A stretch of 64,000 nucleotides of DNA from Linnemannia hyalina. Taxonomy: Eukaryota > Mortierellomycota > Mortierellomycetes > Mortierellales > Mortierellaceae. Positions 1 through 11,529 of this stretch are shown piece by piece. A program made the translations under genes and the position numbers. The notes under the pieces are model-generated. The model did not search any database. It saw nothing but the letters and a program-made list of their open reading frames with translations, and was not told the DNA's origin. The stretch is taken from positions 1,426,001 to 1,490,000 of the forward strand of contig JAHRHY010000012.1 in assembly GCA_019671135.1 (NCBI GenBank). Reading direction: 5' to 3'. Positions within the stretch are counted from its first letter, which is position 1, and each line of letters opens with the position of its first letter.

Positions 1-721
1 TTCTTTCGATACTATCTCCTCTACTGGACCCAACGGAGCCATCATCCACTACAAGCCCGAGAAGCCCAACGCTGCCCGCATCAACCCCGACCTCGTCTAC
101 CTCTGCGACTCTGGCGGACAGTACATTGACGGAACCACCGATGTCACCCGTACTCTCCACTTCAAGACCCCCTCTGCCCACGAGAAGCGGTGCTTCACCC
201 GCGTTCTCCAGGGTCACATCTCGATCGACTCTGCTGTCTTCCCCGACGGTACTTCTGGATACCTACTGGATGTCTTGGCTCGTCGCGCTCTCTGGTCCGA
301 TGGTCTTGACTTCCGTCACGGAACTGGTCACGGTGTTGGTGCCTTCTTGAACGTCCACGAGGGGCCCCACGGATGCGGTACCCGCATCGCCTACAACGAC
401 ATCCCTCTCGTCCCCGGTATGACCTTGACCAACGAGCCTGGTTACTACGAGGATGGTAAATTCGGTATCCGTATTGAGAACGTCATGTTGGTTCGCAAGG
501 CCGATACCCTCCACAACTTTGGCGGTCGCGGTTACTACGGATTCGAGCACGTTACCTTGGTTCCCATTCAGATCAAGTTGATTGAGCGCTCTCTGTTGAC
601 CCACTTGGAGATCGAGTGGCTCAACGCCTACCACGCTGAGTGCTTGGAGAAGATTTCGCCCTTCTTAGCAAAGGACAGCCTTGGTCTCAAGTGGTTGCAG
701 CGCGAGGCCGTCTCTATCTAG
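1..721 (+). CDS. Xaa-Pro aminopeptidase (aminopeptidase P, M24B), C-terminal part
   Basis: The gene runs off the left edge. Reading from base 2, the frame is open to TAG at 719-721 (239 residues). It encodes the pita-bread metallopeptidase domain of cytosolic aminopeptidase P, which removes N-terminal residues in front of proline. The expected metal ligands are visible in order: Asp in LCDSGGQY, Asp in GTTDVTRT, His in HGTGHGVG, Glu in TNEPGYY and Glu in GFEHVTLVP. The fragment starts within the motif [16 protein letters not shown], typical of the eukaryotic APP1/XPNPEP1 type. No intron is seen in the visible part. The family is secure. The N-terminal half and start codon lie outside the window. 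Confidence 0.93.
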   Translation, partial: SFDTISSTGPNGAIIHYKPEKPNAARINPDLVYLCDSGGQYIDGTTDVTRTLHFKTPSAHEKRCFTRVLQGHISIDSAVFPDGTSGYLLDVLARRALWSDGLDFRHGTGHGVGAFLNVHEGPHGCGTRIAYNDIPLVPGMTLTNEPGYYEDGKFGIRIENVMLVRKADTLHNFGGRGYYGFEHVTLVPIQIKLIERSLLTHLEIEWLNAYHAECLEKISPFLAKDSLGLKWLQREAVSI

Positions 722-1066
722 AATCCCAACCCATAATTCCAGCATGGATAGAGAGCAACGTCGTCGTGTCTATGTACATAATAACAAGAAATAAAACTCA
801 TTTGTCAGAATACAAGCAAGGTTATGCAAGGGTGATTATAAAAAAGGCGTCGATACTTGTGTTTGCTGGTGGACGATGGTGGTCCTGATCATATCACCAT
901 TGGGCAGCCTTCTCTTCTTTATAAGCAGCAGCAATGGTCCTCGCTTACCAGGGTTATGTTATTTATCCTTTTTAGATTCCTCCACCTTTCCTCCACTACT
1001 CGATACCTCCTCTATAGCAACACAGCCTTTTTCTATAGCCCTGTATTTCCTTCCGCCATTTCTCCT
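722..1066. other. Intergenic, 3' end of aminopeptidase and promoter of next gene
   Basis: AT-rich spacer of 345 bases. An AATAAA-like signal lies near 789-796, suitable for polyadenylation of the aminopeptidase. A pyrimidine-rich stretch (about 910-1030) precedes the start chosen for the next gene. An open frame continues upstream to 857, but it has no distinctive protein character before 1067. Confidence 0.4.
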
Positions 1067-3658
1067 ATGAAAGACCATGAAGCTTCACCTCTCGCCTTTG
1101 AATATCCTCCACCCGACTCGTTTTTTTTGAAGCAAGGCCATACCGATACACTCGATGGCAACGACGCCGAAGCCGAAGCTGACGCCGATACGGTATACAA
1201 GGGCCTATCTCTCCTGGCCAAGTTTGAGGCTGCCGTCAGTGAGGCTGGAGAACTGACGGTACAGTCGAACTTGAGAACGCAGTCATTGGGCCAACCCCTC
1301 TCGCCTTCGCCTATCCATATCCTGTGCGACGGCGCCGGTGGTCGAGTTTCGGCCTTGTTGACTCCGACATTGGAAGCAGTAGAGACTAACCAGAGCAACA
1401 GTGGCACTACTGGTGGTAGTCGAGGCTCAGTGAATTTGTCGGCAGCACAAAGTGATACACCTACGAACAGTCGCAGCAACAGCACCATCTTCAGCAGCAA
1501 AAGCAAGCCGTTTCATGCGACATTTTCGACCAATACTGGAGGCTTCTCATCAACTCGCAGTGTTGAAACCACGGATTCCCTCCAGAAAGACGCCTTGCCT
1601 CATGTTAACGATGATATCGTTGCTGCTGGCAATGATGATGACCGCGTCATTGATGTTGGCTGCCTCCCGAGCGCTGACGGCGGCCCCATGGCTCTTCCTG
1701 CAAGTTACCGTGACGGTGTGACTGATGGCCCTTCTGCCCCTTTCGAGAGCCGCACTAGTCCCTTACCTGTCCCCACTGCGCATCTTCACTCCCAACATAT
1801 CGAGTCACCACTCCAACAGCAACAACAACAACAACAACAGCAAAAAAGGCAACAAAACCAGCACCAACAAACGAATAACCACCCCAGAGATGCGGAGGAT
1901 AACGCGATGTCGATGGTCATCCATCACAAAGTCGACAACGAAATCATCCAATCACGAATGGATATCGAGCACCGTCGCCAAACCTACAACTCGACACAAC
2001 AGCAACAACACCACCACCTCCATTTACCTCCCTTCCCACCGGCGGTGGCCAAGACAGCCGGGTCTAATTCCAAGATGACGATGACGACACGAGGCCGAGT
2101 CTCCAACATGCCGCCCTTTGATCGCCAGCACCGGTTTGCGAGGCGCGACTACACATCGCCGACGTATCTGGAAGACTTTGTGTTGACGCGTCGAGGGTCG
2201 ATCAATGACAAGAACTGGACGACTTCGTTGACTCCTCGCGCGACCGTGTTGCCTTTTAAACTTGCCATTGATGCCCAAAAACAAGCCCTGAAAGGTCTCA
2301 AGACTTCTGACGCCGCGCCGCCGTCCGAGTCGTCGCCGTCGCCGGAAAGGAATCGGTGGTTGCCAGAGTCCTCTCCTGGGCATGAGATCCATCCACCGAC
2401 TGAACCTGGTCCAGTGTATGGAGTCAATCGACCGAAATTCACGCACCGACATGCGATGTACGATGTGCCGTTTTATGGGATTGAGAATGTTGAAATCTCT
2501 TCGAGTCGATATCGGCTTTTGACGCAGTTAGATTCCACAAAGGCGCTAGGGGAGGCCGATGAAGGAAGAAACAGTAGTGGTGTTGGCGTTGGGGTTAGCC
2601 GTAGTGGTTACGGCAGAGAGGTTGGAGACGAGGGGGAGGGTGGATGGCCAAGTCCGTTAAGTGACCATCGAGAACACATCTGGTCGATCGCACACGAAGA
2701 CGAATATGGACCGGAGACGGGTGCAGGGGCAGTGGAGGAGAATATGATGCTCCGAGAGAGACTCAAACGAGCGCAAGTAATACTTCCCGTTCTTCGTCCG
2801 ATGCCACCGGCAATCAGTCCTACTTCTGGATCTGGGTCGGGATCGAGGTCTGGCGAAGCGCAACTCAGGCAAGGATATCGAGGAGGAGGAGGAGCGAAGG
2901 ATCTGAGAATTGACGTTGAGCAAGGTTCGCAAGTAGAATTCTCACAGATGACGGTCTCGTCCTCGGCATCCAGGAGCACCAACGCTACTAAAAGCAACAG
3001 CGTTCAATTGATCCCTATGAGCCATCATGGCCATGGTCATGGCCAAGTGCCCCGTCGACCACGAAAGCCCCGTGCCGTGAGCGAAGGAGTCTACGGCCCA
3101 GATACGTTCCAAGAGTCACTCGAGCTCCTCAAGTATGTCCCGGAGCGGCCGAGGGGTTGGAGAGCAAAGACATTGACGATTACTCAACAGCACTGGAAGA
3201 CGTGGCTCTGTGTTGGGACGATGTTTGTGGCTGCGATTGTACTCCCGCTGGTGCTCATCAAGAAGAAGGATAATGGTAGTGGTAGTAATGAAGCGGCGAG
3301 AGTTGGTCAAGGTGGCGAGGATCTTGGATTTGAGGGCAGAGCGACGGTAATGGCGACGGGGATGGAATCATCTGGCGGTGATGGAAGAAAGACGGTTGTT
3401 ACTAAGACTGCGAAACCCTCGTCTACTCGTAGCGTCACGGCCACTACCACATCGACGTCGGTCACGGCCTCAGCCTCCAGTTCAAGGTTAGCGGCGGCTC
3501 CTACATCCAAGGCGACAACAGCCAAGCGATCTACAACCGCACGCACATCTTCGAGACGACGCTCCAAGGTTACTCGAACCGCCACTTCGAGACCCTTTTC
3601 TCGCACTGTCGCGCCAACACGAACGTCAACCTCCAGAGCTTCCTCCCCCACTGTTTGA
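1067..3658 (+). CDS. Large disordered single-pass membrane protein, unknown function
   Basis: Uninterrupted frame of 863 residues from ATG 1067 (MKDHEASPL) to TGA. The frame opens further upstream (857), but that extension looks like translated promoter. The N-terminal ~700 residues are low-complexity: Ser/Thr-, Asn- and Gln-rich, with a pure Gln run at 1814-1843, and acidic and Gly-rich patches. One clear hydrophobic segment follows at about residues 710-733 (WKTWLCVGTMFVAAIVLPLV), with lysines directly after it. The tail of ~130 residues is Ser/Thr-rich and increasingly basic. The layout suggests a cell-surface or wall-associated single-pass protein with a long disordered cytoplasmic or lumenal arm. 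Topology is not decided by the sequence. I recognise no domain or family. Confidence 0.7.
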   Translation: MKDHEASPLAFEYPPPDSFFLKQGHTDTLDGNDAEAEADADTVYKGLSLLAKFEAAVSEAGELTVQSNLRTQSLGQPLSPSPIHILCDGAGGRVSALLTPTLEAVETNQSNSGTTGGSRGSVNLSAAQSDTPTNSRSNSTIFSSKSKPFHATFSTNTGGFSSTRSVETTDSLQKDALPHVNDDIVAAGNDDDRVIDVGCLPSADGGPMALPASYRDGVTDGPSAPFESRTSPLPVPTAHLHSQHIESPLQQQQQQQQQQKRQQNQHQQTNNHPRDAEDNAMSMVIHHKVDNEIIQSRMDIEHRRQTYNSTQQQQHHHLHLPPFPPAVAKTAGSNSKMTMTTRGRVSNMPPFDRQHRFARRDYTSPTYLEDFVLTRRGSINDKNWTTSLTPRATVLPFKLAIDAQKQALKGLKTSDAAPPSESSPSPERNRWLPESSPGHEIHPPTEPGPVYGVNRPKFTHRHAMYDVPFYGIENVEISSSRYRLLTQLDSTKALGEADEGRNSSGVGVGVSRSGYGREVGDEGEGGWPSPLSDHREHIWSIAHEDEYGPETGAGAVEENMMLRERLKRAQVILPVLRPMPPAISPTSGSGSGSRSGEAQLRQGYRGGGGAKDLRIDVEQGSQVEFSQMTVSSSASRSTNATKSNSVQLIPMSHHGHGHGQVPRRPRKPRAVSEGVYGPDTFQESLELLKYVPERPRGWRAKTLTITQQHWKTWLCVGTMFVAAIVLPLVLIKKKDNGSGSNEAARVGQGGEDLGFEGRATVMATGMESSGGDGRKTVVTKTAKPSSTRSVTATTTSTSVTASASSSRLAAAPTSKATTAKRSTTARTSSRRRSKVTRTATSRPFSRTVAPTRTSTSRASSPTV
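1814..1843 (+). repeat. CAA/CAG trinucleotide run (10 Gln)
   Basis: Ten consecutive Gln codons, mostly CAA with CAG at the second and ninth positions, inside the disordered membrane protein. It is followed by more interrupted Gln/Asn codons to about 1880. Confidence 0.9.
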
Positions 3659-3817
3659 AATCTTGTCTAGCAAGTTCGACGCGTTTCATTTCACAGGCCA
3701 ATAGAGTGCCAGTCACAACCCATTCGATCCACAGACACAAGACAAATAAAAAATTACCAACTTCACTTCTTGCATTCTTCTTTCTTCTCATTTACTTTGT
3801 TAGCCAATTCAGGAGAC

Positions 3818-6800
3818 ATGGATCTCACACTCATCAGACAAGAAGCACCAACACAGGAGCAGAAGGGAGCCATACGACAGGCGGTCCACAATGGTTGTTG
3901 GGTACATCCCACAACGCTCATTGACCTCCGTGTGCCCGCACTCGGTGTGGTTGCAGTCCAGCACCCGCTCTTGTTTGACGGCGCCACGACCTACCAACAG
4001 TGTCTCCCTCTGGAGAGTATACCCCAAGGATCAATTCGTCTCTCAGGCTGGACAGTGGGGCATATCCCTCCGAATTTGAGTGATGTTCGTGTTGAGGGAG
4101 TGCATGTTGATGTAACACGTAAGTTTGCCTTGTTGGTACGCGCGGCTGGAGAAAACATAAAGGAAGTAATGCCACGTTGAGCACGTAACTGCATATTTAT
4201 TTATTTTTGGTTTTCTAACTCAACCTACTATTCATTTGCGAATATAAATACCCGACATAGTGGCCAAGGTTGCAAAGCTGGTAGTTGCCCCTGTAACCTT
4301 CGGATCCAATCGCGCTGCCGATAGCTCGTCAGGATGGATCAAAGCGACCAACGCCACAAACACCGATCTGAGCCCGCAAGGGAAACGGAGTCGTCAATGG
4401 ATCTCAAAGCTACTCGAGCAGACACTTCGGAACCAAGTCGTCAGCGCAGGATCCATCTTCCCTGCAAAGGTCAAAGGCCAACAACGGTTCTTTAGAGTCG
4501 AGGAGGTGCAGTTCACTCAGGAGACAGAGCATTTTCAGGCCACCAGAAGTGTCATGGTTAAGGAGAGTACTGTCGAGATTGCCCAGGAGTCACCAGTTTG
4601 TACCAACAAGGAGCAGACTGCACATGGAGGCATGGATGATCTTGTCAAGGAGATCTGTCATTTTATTGGTATGGATTCCTCAGGATGTGGACACTCGTGT
4701 TTTAGGTTCGAAAGGGTACGACTCACAAGATAGTCGAAGTCTCACACCTCTTGAATTTCTCGTCAACATAATATAGGCGAATCATTCTCTCGAGTGGACG
4801 CGTATATGAGGTTGGGCATACCCAACAAGAAGGCGGTCGTTGTCAGCGGCGTTGCAGGATCAGGCAAGAAAACTGTTATCACGTAAGGCTCCCCTCATTT
4901 TTGACTACAGTGTAATGACTTGACTCCAGCTGTGATGTCTTTCGCTGACCCACGCATGTTGATTCCTAATTTATAGGGCTTGCTGCAGGAAAATGAATCT
5001 GCGAGAGTTTCCACTCTCATTAGCACGGACGCTGTCAAACACAGAGATCATGGAATCTGATCAGGCAGGAGCGCTCTCACATGTGCGGGCAGTTTTTGAT
5101 ATGGCATTGCAATCGGCCCCAAGTGCTGTGGTGCTTCAGGACCTGGATACTATCGCCAAAGGTACGCTTTGTTCTTCTCTCATCAATCAAGTCTACGGAT
5201 TCAGGCGCGTATATCACAGTTCTCTTAACTTACCTGACATACTTGTCTTCGATTGCTACAATAGATCGAGGAGTGGATTCCCAGTTGCAGTCATCTGCAG
5301 TTTCTATCTTGACTAAGGAAATAGAGCGCGCCCGTCAGGGCAAGGATGTACGTCTTCGCCTCTTATCCATATGTCCTGCATGAATTGCTTGCTGCCCACT
5401 CTACCCCGCAAAGTCATGGTTACTAACCTCCAATATCACAACTTTTTTAGGTGTTTGTGTTTGGTGTTACAAGGAACCGGTCAAAACTGCCGGACATCTT
5501 TACAAAGCAAGAGCTTTTCCAGCATGAGTTCCAAATCCCTATTCCTGTCAAGTATGTACTTTCATCCGCTACCTTCTCGTACCAAGTTTCTCGTTTGCGG
5601 TGATCCACTGACACACCTCTATTCTCTCTACTGCCTGTATGAACATTTAGGGCTCAACGACAGCACATCATGGAGTCATTAGTTGAAAGTGTAGAAGGAA
5701 AGACTAAGGGCTCGTCAGAGATGACACAACGTGCAGCACAGGTACGGTCAGTAGCTACATACGCCGTAGCGAAGGATCAAAGTATCAAATTATTTCGATC
5801 AAAAAATCCTCATACATCGCTTGATATTGCGAATCCTCACTATAGATGACATCAGGATATGTGGCCAAGGATCTTCGAAACATGTACAGATCTGCGCTGC
5901 TGCACTCACTCAGGGCCCAGACCTCCAAGGACGATTCTGGACGACAGGACACTTTGGGATCAGCTGAATGGGTCGATTTCGCCTATGCAATCGAAACTTC
6001 AAAGCCCTCACAGCAGATCGAGTTTGAGTCGTTCGGCAATCAGCGTCCCCAGGGTGTGTTTGGTGGATACCGCGATCTGAAGCGTCGTATTCATCAGGCT
6101 ATCAACTGGCCTGTTACCAACCCAGAGACCTTTAAGCGGATCGGTGTACGACCACCTATGGGACTCCTTCTTTATGGCCCCTCAGGTATGTTGACAGAAG
6201 ATGCTCAAAGAAAGTATGTTAGAAGCGAGCTTAGTCATGAAAGTTACTGTTAACTCACAATGAGATATCTACGACACGGCTAGGCTGCGGAAAGACGATG
6301 TTGGTCCAGACACTGGCGTCAGAGTCCAACATGAACTTCATCCCTATCAAGGGGCCCGAAATCTTTTCAAAGTATCTAGGCGAGACTGAGGCGACACTAC
6401 GACGGCTCTTTGCAATGGCGCGCCAGATCGCGCCTTGTATCTTGTTCTTTGACGAGATGGACTCGATCGGCGCCAAACGTGGCTGGGGCGGCGATAGCAG
6501 TGCAGGAACCAATGGCGTCAACGAGCGCGTACTGAGCACGCTGCTAAATGAAATGGATGGTGTTGAGGAGCGGACGGGGGTCTTTGTGATTGGGTGCACA
6601 AACCAGCCGCGCGCGATTGATGATGCCTTGTTGCGACCGGGGCGTTTGGACCAGCTTGTTTATGTCGGGTACCCTTCGTTGAAGGATCGGGAAGAGATTA
6701 TTGCGACGATTGGTGAGCGTATTCCGTTGCCCAAGGATCTGGAGAGTCGGCAGGCTTTGGCCAAGAAGACTGTTGGATTCTCGCCCGCTGATCTAGATGC

Positions 6801-7111
6801 TCTCTTTAGGTACATTTTTCGCCTTTTGGGGGGTTAATTCTTTGGCCGTCTTTGATTCATGTTCACCGTCGTTCCACGACCCCACCTTAACCCGTTTTCT
6901 TTCTGACGATATTAGAGAGGCGGCTATTATTTCGCTTCGGAAGAGTATCGATGCAGATGCTGTGACGATGGACGACATTGAGGTCGTGATACAAAAGATG
7001 GCTCTATCAGTCCAAGACCGGATTGACAAACGGATACCGGAAGAAGGCAGTAGTTTGGAGACCGACGTATTGGTCCCAATCCTGTACAAGGAATTCCAGC
7101 AAGAGCGATGA
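3818..7111 (+). CDS. AFG2/SPATA5-type double AAA+ ATPase, ten exons
   Basis: Exons: 3818-4118, 4261-4668, 4777-4882, 4977-5161, 5265-5347, 5451-5551, 5651-5741, 5846-6185, 6284-6809, 6916-7111. All junctions are GT-AG and keep frame, giving 778 residues, close to yeast Afg2. An N-terminal domain (~1-230) precedes two AAA modules. D1 is degenerate: its Walker A reads GVAGSGKKT (residue after GK is Lys) at ~261-269, and its Walker B region reads VVLQDLDTIA. D2 is intact: GPSGCGKT (~534-541), ILFFDEMDSIG, and the second region of homology GCTNQPRAIDDALLRPGRLD. D2 and LLNEMDG fit the Cdc48-like AFG2 group, which releases shuttling factors such as Rlp24 from pre-60S ribosomes. PEX1/PEX6 also have a weak D1, but D2 here looks more AFG2/SPATA5L1-like. 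The start is the first ATG with purine at -3 after the preceding gene. Confidence 0.75.
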
Positions 7112-7956
7112 CCACCCGTAATAAATATAATAGAAGCAGACTCAAACTAGCAACTTTATTGATATTCTGTCTATGGCATCTGCATCCGCGTCGATTCAAC
7201 CTATGCGCGATATCTGGCATGCTCGTATCGTTCGAATTTTGTCCGCAACCTACTTATCTATCATCTCCTTTCAAAGAAGGTGAGCAAGAAACAAAAGTAG
7301 AAAACTGAAGAGAAAAGGTCAGAGATTTATGAAGCGAAATCAGAGATCATCAAGAAACGAAATCATCAAAGCGAGTATGTTACACGACCAGGAAGAAAGA
7401 CAAAAGAAAAAAAGCAAAAAGAACAGACCAAGTGAGGTATCTTCGGTTCCGTCCCCACCAGCCCAGTCGATGCACAGGGCCGATACCCTTGGAAGGAGGA
7501 CCTCAGCAAAGCAGCGCAGACGGAGTCGGAAGTAGCAAAAACACTTCGCCCGACACCGATGCCAAGCCCAAATCAAATCCAACTCGGCAGTCCAGGAAGC
7601 GCAAGACGGTCGACGACACTCAACCTCGACCAAGTCCAACTCGGTTGTTGAAGTGCAAGGTCAAGGCCGTGGAGGGACTCAGTCTGGAACTATTGATAGA
7701 TAGCTTATATTTTTTTTTGAGTGTTGCACCCACTCACAAGGTTATGTATGTCAACGGTAACGTAATTTATGCGCCCCATTGTTCCTCTTTCACCCTGCCT
7801 TGGTATACTCCCATCCATACTACTTTCACACATCCTCATGGCATTTGTTCTGTGAAAATTGAAAAGTAGAGGCTTTATCATAAAAGTACAAATGTGTAAA
7901 CGAAAAAAAAATACATAGATAAAAAAAATACATAGATAAAAATAATTCATGTCTCT
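7112..7956. other. Convergent intergenic region with an unassigned basic ORF
   Basis: Separates the convergent AAA ATPase and subtilase genes. A Lys/Arg/Ser-rich stretch at about 7329-7535 (frame 1) and 7432-7700 (another frame) could be the remains of, or exons of, a small basic protein. The second frame reads through residues such as RQSRKRKTVDDTQPRPSP. No convincing start, splice pair or family was found. It may be only purine-rich 3' sequence. The segment 7900-7945 is A-rich with a short repeated 'ataaaaaaaatacatag' unit (two copies). Confidence 0.25.
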
Positions 7957-10900
7957 CTATCCAAGACTGAACGGCTCTGACAAATGCGACTCAAAGTCCA
8001 TATCATTCTGGGGGTTACCAAAGTGCTTCAACAACGAGATTCGAAGTCTGTACGCCTTACCATCCCGCACCAATGGCTCGGGTGTACCATCCTTACGCAA
8101 CAGATCGCCGTCCCAACCTATGACCTGGAAGGCATTACCCTCCAACAGGTCGTTCCGGGGCACAAACCGAGCAACACCACCCTTGAGAAGACCGTAGCTT
8201 TTGACTTGGTATGGGTCTTCACCCTCGGTTGAGACAAGGTCGACAACTAGGACTTCGCTGGCGGTGGTCATGCGGAAGACAATCTTCATGCCGTGGGCAA
8301 CTTGGCGGGGGCGGCCTCCGATGCTGACGTCGTTAGTTTTTCCGGTGGACCGGTCAATGCCAATCTCGCCGTTAATGGTTCTGGAAGTCTCGACTGGGAT
8401 GGTGGGTGCTTCATAGGTACCGACTGTGGAGTGACCGCCTCTGACGGCGCCGCGGTTGCCTTTGGGGGAGAGGCGGATGAGATGACCGCGGGCATCGAAG
8501 AGACGTAGACTGAATGACGAGTCAAGGATGCTGACCTTCTTGAAGTCACCCTGCATACCCATGTAGGGGATGTGCATGACAGGAGACTGGGGGCTGACCT
8601 TTGTGGGAGTGAGGCGGACATATCCAGAGTAGATCACAAACTTGGTCGGGTCGGTATTGGGGCCAGTGAACTTGAGATCGACGGTTGAGCTGGATCCGGC
8701 AGCAACGGTGACAGTCTTCTGAGAGATTATGACAGAAGCCTTGGCTTCGATGGGCAAGGGGATTTTCTCGACCATCATCTTGGTGTCAAAGGGTTCGAGA
8801 CCGGCAGCAGAGACAATGTCGACCTTGTACACGAGAGGGGTGTGACCAGTGTTGGTGATGGTGATCTGCTGGTTGGCGTTGATGTGTTCGGTGTCATTGA
8901 GAGAGATGTGCGAGGGGGTTACGACGACCTTGGTGGAGAGGATGTCCATCATCCTCAAAAGACCTGCACCCTGCTGCGTAACTGAGGCATATCCCTTGTA
9001 TCCCATTTGCTGTTTGCGGGGCTGGGCACTATTCTGGAAGGCGGTCTTGATGGCCTTGGCAGAGTGGTCACCGTTAGGAAGTCCCTCGAGGTAGAGACCA
9101 ACACATCCGACGACATAGGGTGTTGCCATGGAGGTGCCCGAGAGAGAGGCATAGGAGCCCAACTTAATAGGAAAGGTCGACCAGATCTGACCACCGGGAG
9201 CAGCAATGTCAGGCTTGGAATTAAGCTCAGAGTCGGGTCCCATGGACGAGAAGACCGAGAGGAAGCCACCGTTGGGGTTGAAAACCTGCTTGGGTCCCTT
9301 GCCGGCAAGGAGCTTGATGCCCTCCTTCTCCTTCTTTAGCTGCTGGATCGCCTTGAGCAGATATTCTCCGTCGTCCAATGTAATGGTTCGAACCTTGATC
9401 GTGGCACCTTCAGTGTCCGCCGAAAAGCCGGTCGAGGGCACATTATCCATGAAGATGACACCTGATGCATGGGCAAAGGCAGCGTTGGCGATCTTGATTT
9501 TGAAGTTACAGTCGCCGCGACGGATCAGAGCAATCTTTCCAGACAAGTCCTGGGTGATGGGCGTGCAGGCATCGTTGGCGACCTTTCCAGAGGTACCGGG
9601 GGTGACAGCAACCAAGGTTGTGTTGGAAAGGTTCATGTCGAAATCACCCAGATACAGGATCGCACGTGGAGGCTTCTTCCCTCCGGGCTGCTTCTTAGCC
9701 TTGGTATGCTCCTTCTCCTCCTCATCTCCATCATCATCGTCATCATCGTCATGCGACCGGTTCTCGTCCTCTTCCTCCTCCTCCTTCTCCTCCTCTTCCT
9801 CCTCCTCCTTCTCCTCCTCCTCCTCATCTATCTGAGTGCCCTTGAGCGACTTCTCGTCAACGGTGAAATACATATTGCTTCGGAACACATTCTCAGTCGA
9901 GGCAACAGTAATCGCAGCACCAGCAACACCGGGCGAGGAAGCCTCAAACAGTCCCATCTGACCCTCGTTACCCATCGCAGCAACAATTATGGTACCGTTC
10001 TTGGCCAGCTCATCAGCAAGACGGGCCTCACGATCTTGACGCCAACCACCAGGACCTCCAAGAGACAAGTTGATGACCTGCATCCCATCTTCAGCAGCAC
10101 GAAGAAGAGCCTTCATGATCAAGTCGTTGCTAGTACCACCCTTGCATCCAAACACCCTGTACGCGCCGAGGGTTGCTAATGACAAGGCCAGATATAAAGG
10201 TAGGATTAAGGGTTAATAAACGATACAAGGGTAGAAGTCGGAAGTGAGATGAACGTGAAGTAATCGTGTGATAATGCAGCCGGGGGGGGGGGGGGGGGTA
10301 CCTTGAGGGACGACGCCAATAAAGGAGGTGTCGTTGGCGGCAATAATTCCTGCGACGTGGGTGCCGTGGCCATCGCAGTCGGTCATGGGATCGTCATCGG
10401 GGCTGCGGCCGTCGTCACCGACAAAGTCTGTGCCATATGCGACTTTGCAACCAGGGCCAAAACAGCCTCCCAAAGCTGGGTGCTATTATCGTTGAAATTG
10501 TTGCAAAAAAAAAAAAGAGAGAGTGTGTGGTTTGAGTATTGTTGCGTCTGCGTAACAATGCGAATGAGGCTGCATGGAAGGCACCAAAAAAACAGGCAAG
10601 GTGATACAAAGAGATGGAAGACATACATGATAGTCGACTCCAGAGTCGATGATACCGATCTTGATGCCCTTTCCGTAAAGCTTAAGGGAGTCATGAACCT
10701 CCTTGACACCGGTCAGCTCATGGCTACAAGGCGATGATGATGACGCGTGAAAATCAAACAGTAAAGCATGGTATTTGTTAGCAGGCATTGCTGACACGCG
10801 ACAAAAAAAAGGGGACTAACAGAAAAGTGAAATGAAACGATAGGGGTTGACTTACACGTCGTACTTCTTGGTCTTGGATGCACCCCCAAACGCATAGACC

Positions 10901-11529
10901 TCATCGCTAATCGCCTCGGGACGCTCATGCATAACCTGCATAGATCAGGATGAAAAAAGTAATGAGCCTTGGTTAGTTTGTTTTTGTTTGTTTACATATT
11001 ATACCTCTGCACTCCTTTCACATGTACAACGATAAAAAAAAGCCGATCCAGTTAGGACTGTATGTATCACTGAAACATCTTCGACATAAGAACATACCAC
11101 AGGCTCGACCATCCTGATGCCAGTAATCTGCGTCAGAATCTCCTTCAAGACCCCTTCGTCCCGGACAGAGACAGAGACAGCATTGATCGAATCCCAGAAC
11201 TCATGCCTCAACGTAATTCCTGGGTGAGTCTGCACCAGCTGCGAGAACTGTGCATGCTGATCAAACTGGTCATGGAAATCGATCCAGTAGGCGTTCTGGA
11301 GCTTGTTCTCGATCAACTCTGAAGCCCGAATGATCGGCTCCTGGAACTGCCGTTGGTGGTGTTTGTATCCTCCTACCGTCGTGCCGCCGTCGGAGATGAT
11401 CTTGACCCCTTTGAGGATCTCGGAGAGCTTTTGGCCGGCGACATGGGGGATTGATGATGATGGGGTGAGGGTGAGGACCGCGAAGGTCGCGAGTGTTGTA
11501 GAGAGGATAAAACGAGGGATCTTCATCAA
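7957..11529 (-). CDS. Secreted subtilisin-like serine protease (S8) with PA domain
   Basis: Minus-strand exons: 11529-11098, 10935-10856, 10723-10627, 10482-10302, 10175-7957; 1002 residues with frame kept at each junction. An N-terminal signal peptide ([20 protein letters not shown]) and propeptide (~30-150) precede the peptidase S8 domain. The catalytic triad is visible: Asp in [10 protein letters not shown] (~193), His in [12 protein letters not shown] (~239), Ser in [12 protein letters not shown] (~610). The large His-Ser gap holds a protease-associated domain (e.g. [24 protein letters not shown]). A long beta-rich C-terminal region follows, as in lactocepin/minor extracellular protease Vpr-type and fungal subtilases. 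Unusual: an ~45-residue Glu/Asp tract sits just before the PA domain (9710-9834). Predicted role: extracellular protein digestion. It converges with the AAA ATPase gene. Confidence 0.92.
10282..10298. repeat. Homopolymer run of 17 G (C on the coding strand)
   Basis: Seventeen consecutive G on the plus strand, beginning immediately after the 5' splice site of subtilase intron 4 (GTA followed by the C run on the coding strand). It lies wholly within the intron. Such a length is rare in this window and is error-prone for sequencing. Confidence 0.95.

Noticed and set aside
857..1066. N-terminal extension of the membrane protein
   Set aside because: Composition matches promoter sequence; the chosen start at 1067 begins the protein-like codon use.
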